This document shows, piece after piece, positions 57,471-64,000 of a stretch of 64,000 nt of DNA. Position numbers and translations under genes: made by a program. Each line of letters opens with the position of its first letter. The first letter of the stretch is position 1. The notes under the pieces are model-generated. The model did not search any database, was not told the origin of the DNA, and was given only the letters and a program-made list of their open reading frames with translations. Source of the DNA: Chryseobacterium piperi (GTDB lineage Bacteria; Bacteroidota; Bacteroidia; Flavobacteriales; Weeksellaceae); contig NZ_CP023049.2 of the NCBI RefSeq assembly GCF_002285635.2, forward strand, positions 1 through 64,000. The letters are read 5' to 3'.

Positions 57471-57642
57471 TTTAACGTGAGCTCGATAGTAACTTGCTTA
57501 ACATCAATTATTGGTGACTATTGTTATTAAAAAAATAAAATAAGCTGCTTAATGGTCATAAAATCTTTGATTTTTATCTTTGCGGGCTTTGCTAAGCGAA
57601 GCGCCTTAAATATAACGCATTTATAGATAGATCTTTGCGTTG

Positions 57643-59010
57643 TTATAAAATTTCAGCTAACTTTTTAGTAAGATGTCTTCTTGAAAACTGTTCTATATTT
57701 TGAGCGTTTTCAAGAAGATTTCCTTTTTTCCATAATTCGAATTTTTCCAGGATAAATACTTTAATCATTTCAGAGTCTTCATAGCTGAAATGCTTTCCGG
57801 CATGAGTCTCTTCCAGTATCTTCGAAACGTCTGCTTTATCAGGGCCAAATGAAATAATCTGTTTTCCTGTAGCTAAATATTCGAAAATCTTTCCGGGAAT
57901 AATACCTTTGGATGATTCGTTAGGAAAATTGGTGATCAACAGCACATCAGAATTTTGCATTTCTGTAATTGCCTTGTCATGAGATAGGTAGCCTAAATCC
58001 AGGATATGTTTTTTCAGGTTTGAATTCTGAAGCGAAGTTAGAATTTTATCATCGATTCTGCCTGCAAATTTCAAAGTGAAATGTTGGGCAAAATCAGTAT
58101 CGGTTGTAACCAGATTGTCCAGTGCTTTCCAAAGGTTTTCAGGATTACGAAGCTGCTCTAAAACACCGATATAGCTTAATGTAAATTGAGTTTGAGGGTT
58201 TGAGGGTTTGAGTTCATTGTCTCCGTTATCTAACATTTGAGCAATTTCGCCATTTTGCAAATTTGCCTTTTCGCTATTGTGCCCTTCAGCTTTCTTTTCT
58301 GCATCACTCTCATCAAATCCATTGGTAATACAGATGGAGTTTGCTCCATTTTTCCTGAAGTTTTCGGCATCAGTATAGCTGGTGGCTAATGTAATATCCG
58401 CATTTTTAAAAACTTCACTTTCCAGTTGACGGTGTTTTCGATCTGAACTTTTGGTTAGTTTCAAATGCTTATAATATGAAATTTCTGTCCAGGGGTCACG
58501 GAAATCAGCGACCCATTTTAGAGATGGAAATTCTTTTTTAAGCTGTAAGCCGATAAGGTGTAAGGAGTGGGGTGGTCCGGAAGTGACTATAACATCAATT
58601 TTATGCTCTTTTAAATATTGTTCTAAAAACTTCACAGATGGCTTTACCCAGAAAACTCTGGCATCAGGAATGAAAAAATTCCCTCTTATCCAGATAGAAA
58701 GTTTGGATTTCCAGTTTTGGTTGGTGCCGACATCAAATTGTCCGGCCTTAAACTTTTTATTGCTTTTATTGAGTTTTTCAGCCAGCTGATAAGGTTCCCA
58801 GATGTTGGTTTTAATAATGTCAAGATCTTTTGGAACATCATTTAATAAACTTTCATCTAATAAAGGATAACTGGGATTTTCCGGTGTATAAATGATCGGC
58901 TTCCATCCGAAATCGGGTAAATATTTTGCAAACTTCAACCACCGCTGAACACCCGGACCTCCTGCCGGAGGCCAATAATAAGTGATGATCAATATTTTCT
59001 TCTCTTCCAT
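57643..59010 (-). CDS. Glycosyltransferase family 4 protein
   Basis: The 455-residue cytoplasmic protein has a GT-B fold. The N-terminal acceptor domain begins 'ILIITYYWPPAGGPGVQRWL' with 'VTSGPPHSLHLIGLQLKKEF' and 'VADFRDPWTE'. The C-terminal nucleotide-sugar half includes 'TLSYIGVLEQLRNPENLWKA', 'LKFAGRIDD' and 'NESSKGIIPGKIFEYLATGK' with the family E-x7-E-like motif at the end. It should transfer a sugar in surface polysaccharide or glycolipid synthesis; donor and acceptor unknown. It lies 184 bp downstream of yfhO on the same strand. Confidence 0.85.
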   Translation of the reverse strand: MEEKKILIITYYWPPAGGPGVQRWLKFAKYLPDFGWKPIIYTPENPSYPLLDESLLNDVPKDLDIIKTNIWEPYQLAEKLNKSNKKFKAGQFDVGTNQNWKSKLSIWIRGNFFIPDARVFWVKPSVKFLEQYLKEHKIDVIVTSGPPHSLHLIGLQLKKEFPSLKWVADFRDPWTEISYYKHLKLTKSSDRKHRQLESEVFKNADITLATSYTDAENFRKNGANSICITNGFDESDAEKKAEGHNSEKANLQNGEIAQMLDNGDNELKPSNPQTQFTLSYIGVLEQLRNPENLWKALDNLVTTDTDFAQHFTLKFAGRIDDKILTSLQNSNLKKHILDLGYLSHDKAITEMQNSDVLLITNFPNESSKGIIPGKIFEYLATGKQIISFGPDKADVSKILEETHAGKHFSYEDSEMIKVFILEKFELWKKGNLLENAQNIEQFSRRHLTKKLAEIL

Positions 59011-59194
59011 TAATAGGGATGTTGTATTCTGTCGACAAAAACGTTAATCATCTTTATAACCTAAATGAGTCTTAATATTTTAAAATTTAACCATTAATCA
59101 AAGGTTGAGAATATTAAGAGATTTCTCTTTCGTCGAAATGACAGATGCTAATTGAATTTATATCGCAATTTAACAAATCAGCGATTTCTCCATT

Positions 59195-61735
59195 TTACGC
59201 TTTCTCGTCGGTTAAGACTTCTTTCTTTTTGTTTTTATTGATCCAGAATATTCCAAAGGCACTTAATGCGATAAATAGCCCGAAACAAAGTAAAGAAATC
59301 CATTTCCCTTTCTCAATAACTTCTGGCTCGAAAATCATTGTGATATGGTGTTTTCCTGCAGGAACGTGAACAGCACGAAGCAGATAGTCAGCTTTGATAT
59401 ATGGAACTTCTTTTTCATCTACAAACATTTTCCAACCGTGAGGATAGTAAATTTCAGAGAATACAGCCAATTGTGGGGTTTTAGATTCGGATCTAAACTC
59501 CAGTTCATTAGGCTGGTATTTTGTTAAATTAATAAATGCAGTAGAATCTGCCTGTACAGGCTTATTACTAAAATAAGATTTATCTTCGGAAGCAACGACA
59601 GCAGTTCTTTTGCTGTTGATCACTCCTATTGATTTGATCTCTTCATTCGGACTGTTGACAAACTGTATATCACTTACAAACCATGCATTACCGTTTGCTT
59701 TGGTATTAGGTACTGTCTGAGGATTTTCAGGACCACCAACAACCCAATATTTTGCATTGAGAAGGTTCAGAACATTGGGAACCTTTACAGAATCTGTGAT
59801 TTGGAAGTACTCATTGATCACGTCATCATATCTTCTCAACTTTACTGCATGATAACCTCCGATAGAAGATTTGAAATAAGAGGTATTGGTTTCACTGAAC
59901 GTTCCTAAGATGTTGTTGAAAATTCTATAATGAGATTTGTCTTTTTCAGCAATCGTTTCTAATGTTTTATTGACATTCACATTGGCTAAAATAGATCCAA
60001 GGCTTGGGTTAGCTTGTACTTTTTCTGCAAGCAGATCAGAACCTTCAGTCTGAAAAGGGTTTTCTGCAAAAACTTTATCTACATAATTTTCATCATTCAG
60101 ATAACGTTTGTTTACCGTCCATAAATCAAATAAGCTCACAACACCGATAATGATCAATGCAATGTTCTGGCTTAGCTTTTTCTTCATGGTCAGGAATAAA
60201 ACGGCAGCAGTAATAGCAAGATAAATAAATGCTTTGATAGCATCAATCTTAAACAATTTAAATCTTTCATCCACCAGATAATCCAGTAAAAAAGGTGGGA
60301 AATACAGCTTTTCATTATCCGTATAAAAGCCTAATAACCCCTTTCCGAAAATTAAAAGGATGAGAATAAAGCCTAAGGTTCCGCCTCCTACATAAAGAAG
60401 GATTTTCTTTTTATATTCTTCCGTCAGTTTCTCATCAGTGAAGAATTTATACAACCCGATAATGGCAATTAGCGGGAATAATAATTCTACGACTACCAGG
60501 ATAGAAGAAGGTGCTCGGAATTTATTATAAAAAGGAACAAAGTCTATGAAGAAATCAGATAATGGCATAAAGTTGCTTCCCCATGCCAATAAAATGGTCA
60601 ATATAGAAGCTCCTAAAATCCAATATCTGTATTTTTTAGAGGCAAAAAAGAATCCTAAAAGTGCCAGGAAACATACTACAGCACCCTGATAAGCAGGTCC
60701 AGAAGTTCCGGGTTGGTCACCCCAATAGGTTACGCTGCTAAATCCTTTGGAAATTCTATCCATTTCAGCTTGTGAAGTTACATTCTCCTGAACAAGCTCC
60801 TGAACTTTGTTCATGATTTCCTTAGCTTCAGGTTCCTGGCTTCCTCCTCCCATTAATCTTGGGATAAAAAGATTCAGGGTTTCCAATCTCCCATAGCTCC
60901 ACATCAGCATACTTTCTTTATCCATTCCGGATTTCCCTGAAGTATGGGTTTCCGTATTCAAAATTTGCTTTCCACGGACAGTTTCTTTTATGTATTCGGA
61001 ATTGGCCATGATTCTTTGAGAATTCATTCCAACACCGATGATACAAGCTCCTGCAATAATAGCTGAGGATGTGATGAAATGCTTCATCGGAACCTTTTTT
61101 TGAATAGCCCTGATCAGTTCAGAGATAAACAAAAAGCCTAATGCAAGAAATAGATAATAGGTCATCTGTGGGTGGTTTGCTGCCACCTGTAAGCCCATAA
61201 AGAGTGTCGTGACAATAAACCCTAAAACATATTTCTTACGGATATAGACCAATAAAATTCCTGCCAGCAGTGGGGCAAAATATTCGATCGTATTTACCTT
61301 ACCGTTATGTCCGGCAGCAATGATGATATAGAAATAGGTGGAAAGTCCGAAGAAAGTTGCGCCTAATAAAGCATACTTCCAATTTCTGACAACCACCATT
61401 CCCAAAAGGAAAAATCCTGCAAAAAGTAAAAACAGATAATTAACCGGTCTGGGAAAGAAATTCAGGTTGCTATCAATTTTTTTGATGATATCTCCTTTAA
61501 ACTGACTTCCCATCTGGTAAGTCGGCATTCCCCCAAACATAGAATCACTCCAGTAGGTTTCTTTTTCAAAATTAGCTCTGTAATCAAGAAGTTCTTTTGC
61601 GCCTCCTCGATACTGAACAATGTCATGTTGGAAAAGCTGTTTTCCCGTAAAAACAGGAGTGGAATATAAAAATGCTAAAACTATAAATACAACTAATGAA
61701 ATTGCAATATAAATTAAGTTTTTATTTTTCGCCAT
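59195..61735 (-). CDS. YfhO-family multi-span membrane protein
   Basis: The 846-residue protein has about 12 hydrophobic segments, starting 'NLIYIAISLVVFIVLAFLYS', and a large soluble loop between about residues 560 and 790 ('LSIFDLWTVNKRYLNDENYV'-like region, 'LLNAKYWVVGG'), then a final membrane span ('SLLCFGLFIALSAFGIFWIN') and a Lys-rich tail. YfhO proteins are GT-C-like polytopic proteins linked to glycosylation of lipoteichoic acid in Firmicutes; in Bacteroidota their substrate is unknown. Glycosyltransferase downstream and DUF4834 gene upstream suggest an envelope-glycan cluster (inference). Confidence 0.85.
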   Translation of the reverse strand: MAKNKNLIYIAISLVVFIVLAFLYSTPVFTGKQLFQHDIVQYRGGAKELLDYRANFEKETYWSDSMFGGMPTYQMGSQFKGDIIKKIDSNLNFFPRPVNYLFLLFAGFFLLGMVVVRNWKYALLGATFFGLSTYFYIIIAAGHNGKVNTIEYFAPLLAGILLVYIRKKYVLGFIVTTLFMGLQVAANHPQMTYYLFLALGFLFISELIRAIQKKVPMKHFITSSAIIAGACIIGVGMNSQRIMANSEYIKETVRGKQILNTETHTSGKSGMDKESMLMWSYGRLETLNLFIPRLMGGGSQEPEAKEIMNKVQELVQENVTSQAEMDRISKGFSSVTYWGDQPGTSGPAYQGAVVCFLALLGFFFASKKYRYWILGASILTILLAWGSNFMPLSDFFIDFVPFYNKFRAPSSILVVVELLFPLIAIIGLYKFFTDEKLTEEYKKKILLYVGGGTLGFILILLIFGKGLLGFYTDNEKLYFPPFLLDYLVDERFKLFKIDAIKAFIYLAITAAVLFLTMKKKLSQNIALIIIGVVSLFDLWTVNKRYLNDENYVDKVFAENPFQTEGSDLLAEKVQANPSLGSILANVNVNKTLETIAEKDKSHYRIFNNILGTFSETNTSYFKSSIGGYHAVKLRRYDDVINEYFQITDSVKVPNVLNLLNAKYWVVGGPENPQTVPNTKANGNAWFVSDIQFVNSPNEEIKSIGVINSKRTAVVASEDKSYFSNKPVQADSTAFINLTKYQPNELEFRSESKTPQLAVFSEIYYPHGWKMFVDEKEVPYIKADYLLRAVHVPAGKHHITMIFEPEVIEKGKWISLLCFGLFIALSAFGIFWINKNKKKEVLTDEKA

Positions 61736-61767
61736 GCTGGTTATTATCTTTTATTTCTTGGAATTTT

Positions 61768-61992
61768 TTACTTTTTATCCTTAGGTTCCTTTACTTCCTC
61801 GTAGTCCACAGTTTCTGCGTCCCAATTGATTTTTTGGTTTTTATTCTTATTTGAGTTTTGTATATCCTGATGCTTATTATTGTTGTTATTGAACCGGTAG
61901 CTATAGAAAGTCTTAAAGAAAATCCTTTTAAGGATATTCCAGACAAAGAAAAGAATAATAGCCGTCAGTATTAGCTCAAGAATCCACTTCAT
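61768..61992 (-). CDS. DUF4834 family small membrane protein
   Basis: 74 residues: one N-terminal membrane span ('ILELILTAIILFFVWNILKR'), an Asn/Lys-rich linker and an acidic end ('INWDAETVDYEEVKEPKDKK'). This is the usual architecture and length of DUF4834, restricted to Bacteroidota and without known function. It is 32 bp upstream of yfhO and 25 bp downstream of the DUF6263 lipoprotein gene, probably one operon. Confidence 0.75.
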   Translation of the reverse strand: MKWILELILTAIILFFVWNILKRIFFKTFYSYRFNNNNNKHQDIQNSNKNKNQKINWDAETVDYEEVKEPKDKK

Positions 61993-62017
61993 ATCTTTTT
62001 AATTTTATAAACCTCAA

Positions 62018-63067
62018 TTATTTGGCAGATGGGTTGACCATTACCGAAGAATTGGAAACACTTTTCATAGATTGAGACTGTTTTCCGTCAGAAATAGTTT
62101 CTACCTGTGTTGTTTTCACTGTAATATTCTGGTTGGTAATCCATCCTGTATTTTCATCAAATTTTATAGTACCATTTTGTACCAGCTCACTGCTGATGCT
62201 GTGAGTCATCGGACCTTGTGCCTGCTTGTCTGTTTTTTTAGGAATTCCACCTGTTACAGAGATTTCAGCTACACCATTTCCTACACTTTTCAGTTGGTAG
62301 TTTGAAGTTACTTTAATTTTACCATTAGGATCTGCATTTTCAGTATTGGACCATTTGTCGCCAACTTTTACTCCCTTTTTAGGCATAATAGTCAGGTTTT
62401 TGCTAAATTGATCTTTTAATACTTTCTCGTTAAAGCTTTCTTTAAGGCTGGCTACAACACTTGCCTTTTGGTTAGCATCTTTAACCAAAGTACCTACTGC
62501 ATTGGAAACTTTAGTATAAACAGGATCGAAACCTGTAATAGAAATTACATTTCCTTTGGTATCCATTTTCATATTCAGCTTATTGCTGGTCAATGCTCTG
62601 TTGATATTCCAGATCATTTTAAGATCATCCTCTTTAGGAATAGGTTGCTTGGTATCTACCACAATCGTTTTTCCATCAGCAGTCTGAGAATTTCTTTTAG
62701 AGATCAGGTTAAGCGTAAGATCGTAAACATTATCCTTGACATCGTTTACGGTAAAGCTCATTTCATCTGTAGATTCGCTGGTTCCGTTTAAGGTTTTACC
62801 TTGTGGGTCAGTCATCGTTTTTACATCTCTCTGATAAGTTGTCAAAGGATAAGTTTTTCCTTTTTCAAGTTTGAAAGTTTGAGTGTATACTCCTGCAGAA
62901 TCACTGATTGCAGGATGCTCAACCACTTTCGCTACTGAATCAGCCGGAACTTCTACTGTTACTGTTTTTCCGGTTTTAGGGTCTACTTTTGTTATTTTTG
63001 TTGTTTCTTTTTTACAAGATACAACAGCTATAGATGATATTAGCATTAATGCTGCTATGTTTTTCAT
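62018..63067 (-). CDS. DUF6263-like lipoprotein
   Basis: 349 residues with a lipoprotein signal ('MKNIAALMLISSIAVVSCKK', lipobox VVSC). After a linker the domain shows repeated beta-type segments: 'GKTYPLTTYQRDVKTMTDPQ', 'KGVKVGDKWSNTENADPNGK', 'ITNQNITVKTTQVETI'. It resembles DUF6263 proteins, for which no function is known. Probably periplasmic, lipid-anchored, first gene of the run DUF6263-DUF4834-yfhO. Confidence 0.7.
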   Translation of the reverse strand: MKNIAALMLISSIAVVSCKKETTKITKVDPKTGKTVTVEVPADSVAKVVEHPAISDSAGVYTQTFKLEKGKTYPLTTYQRDVKTMTDPQGKTLNGTSESTDEMSFTVNDVKDNVYDLTLNLISKRNSQTADGKTIVVDTKQPIPKEDDLKMIWNINRALTSNKLNMKMDTKGNVISITGFDPVYTKVSNAVGTLVKDANQKASVVASLKESFNEKVLKDQFSKNLTIMPKKGVKVGDKWSNTENADPNGKIKVTSNYQLKSVGNGVAEISVTGGIPKKTDKQAQGPMTHSISSELVQNGTIKFDENTGWITNQNITVKTTQVETISDGKQSQSMKSVSNSSVMVNPSAK

Positions 63068-63078
63068 TCGATCTTTTT

Positions 63079-63315
63079 TTATTTTTTACTACTATTTTTA
63101 TATATACTTTCTGCAATATCCTGCAGTTTTCCTTGTGAAAGTCTATCCGATTCATTGGAAAGTAAAGCTACTCTCATATTTTTTGAAGGATACATCTGTT
63201 GGGCACTTGAAAAACCAAAGTTTCCTCCTGTATATCCGAAGGTCTTACTATCGTCTTTATAAGGATGAATTCTCCAAAATAAGCCGATGGGATCTCCGGT
63301 AGATTGAGCAAAGGC
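63079..63315 (-). pseudogene. C-terminal fragment of a serine hydrolase (beta-lactamase-related)
   Basis: The minus-strand frame ending at TAA 63081-63079 reads 'STGDPIGLFWRIHPYKDDSK', then 'TFGYTGGNFGFSSAQQMYPS' and 'KNMRVALLSNESDRLSQGKL'. That is the end of a class C beta-lactamase/serine hydrolase, including the HxG-like motif (Y-T-G-G-N-F-G). A TAG lies about 80 codons upstream and there is no start, SxxK or YxN motif, so the rest of the gene is gone. Confidence 0.65.
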
Positions 63316-63560
63316 GTATGGGCAGCTATCCTATATTTATTATTTTTAAGGCGAAGCTGCGTATTATTCCACTATATCTTCACTTGTAAAGTAAATATCA
63401 ATTGCCTGAGCCATTTCAAAGCATTATTTTTCCCTTTTCATCATAATCGGTCATAGTCTTGCAGAGTTCGTGCCAAGTATAGTGTGCTTCATCTTAAACT
63501 TTATGCATTCATTTCAAATGATACAAAACGTAATGATAAAAGAAACTATCTTGTCGTGAA
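63316..63560. other. Short region of decayed sequence
   Basis: On the minus strand a broken frame reads 'EAHYTWHELCKTMTDYDEKG' and, after a shift, 'FEMAQAIDIYFTSEDIVE'. It looks like a degraded small protein; family not recognised. No other feature seen. Confidence 0.3.
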
Positions 63561-64000
63561 TTAAGGATTTGGAATTGCAGTTATCTTCTGCCTTACCGCC
63601 TCATATAAAATCGCTCCACATGCTACAGAAACATTTAGGGATTGAGTTTTACCCTCAATAGGTAGTTTTATTTTTTCATCTGAATGATGTAAAACTTCTT
63701 TTGATATACCCGTTTCTTCGTTCCCCATTACTATAGCACAAGGTCCTGTAAAATTAACATCATAAATCAGTTTCTGAGCTTTTTCAGTAGCTGCAAATAC
63801 AGCAATTCCACTTTGTTGAAGAAAATCTACGGTATGTGCTAAGTTGTTTTCCTTACAAATCTTAATATTATAAAGTGCTCCTGCCGAAGTTTTGATTGCA
63901 TCCGAATTGATCGGCGATGCTCCTTTTTCAGGAATAATAACAGCATCAATTCCTACACATTCTGCTGTTCTGCAGATAGCTCCAAAATTCCTTACATCGG
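63561..64000 (-). CDS. rlmB: TrmH-family rRNA 2'-O-methyltransferase, probably RlmB (5' end outside window)
   Basis: The visible 146 codons are the C-terminal SPOUT domain: 'DVRNFGAICRTAECVGIDAV' (motif 1, N-x-G-x-x-x-R), 'GASPINSDAIKTSAGALYNI' , 'AIVMGNEETGISKEVLHHSD' (motif 2, with the knot glycine and E-E-x-G), and 'IKLPIEGKTQSLNVSVACGA' (motif 3, S-L-N-V-S). Such enzymes use SAM to methylate a ribose; RlmB acts on G2251 of 23S rRNA. Stop TAA is at 63563-63561. TrmH-type tRNA methyltransferases are the alternative, since the N-terminal RNA-binding domain is not visible. Confidence 0.8.
   Translation of the reverse strand, partial: DVRNFGAICRTAECVGIDAVIIPEKGASPINSDAIKTSAGALYNIKICKENNLAHTVDFLQQSGIAVFAATEKAQKLIYDVNFTGPCAIVMGNEETGISKEVLHHSDEKIKLPIEGKTQSLNVSVACGAILYEAVRQKITAIPNP

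Noticed and set aside
57540-57642. TATCTTTG box as promoter
   Set aside because: An exact -7 box is present, but no gene follows on that strand; more likely part of a dispersed intergenic repeat.

Overview
The window is a chromosomal segment of a flavobacterium, most likely Chryseobacterium or a close relative in the Weeksellaceae. The evidence is low GC, a type IX secretion (T9SS) C-terminal sorting domain, Bacteroidota promoters (TTTG, about 19 nt, TAnnTTTG), an OlsF-type acyltransferase, YpdA, DUF4834 and YfhO proteins, and the two-gene RHS arrangement with a DUF6443 protein typical of this group. The species call is inferred from gene content.

Layout. 1-300: 5' part of an XRE regulator. 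633-9277: an operon with a T9SS-sorted protein, an exported RHS-repeat protein, and a second exported RHS/DUF6443 protein carrying the conserved RHS core and a variable C-terminal tip. 8366-37104: four head-to-tail copies of a unit of about 7.19 kb, bounded by five copies of a 17-bp direct repeat lying in the RHS core codons for M-Y-D-Y-G-A. Each unit carries, left to right, a replacement RHS C-terminus (303 codons), two small candidate immunity genes, a terminator, an XRE repressor (opposite strand), an operator/promoter, a primase-helicase, a complete tyrosine recombinase, a degenerate tyrosine recombinase, and a structured right end with an outward promoter. 37088-38535: the displaced original RHS tip, broken by one stop codon, and its lipoprotein neighbour. 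38.6-39.5 kb: decayed RHS/toxin/immunity scraps. 39.5-42.8 kb: remnant of another integrative element (J-domain protein, small ORFs, frameshifted serine recombinase) abutting tRNA-Phe. 42.9-64 kb: ordinary chromosome (olsF-like, aspartate kinase, fbp, menC, glnS, MFS, TonB receptor, ypdA, glycosyltransferase, yfhO, rlmB and others).

Main result. The repeated unit looks like a mobile element that uses the most conserved stretch of an rhs gene as its integration site and brings its own in-frame toxin tip and immunity genes. Integration keeps the rhs frame open and swaps the tip of the exported RHS protein, while the old tip and its immunity gene are pushed downstream. Removing the four units in silico restores one continuous rhs frame up to the stop in the old tip. 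Primase-helicase, repressor/operator and iteron-like repeats suggest the excised circle can replicate, which could explain the tandem array. Mobility, toxicity and immunity are inferences.

Caution. Many differences in copy 3, and two in copy 4, are one-base losses in A or T runs. This is the pattern of uncorrected long-read errors in a repeat, so the broken genes there may be artefacts. The array copy number also needs independent support.
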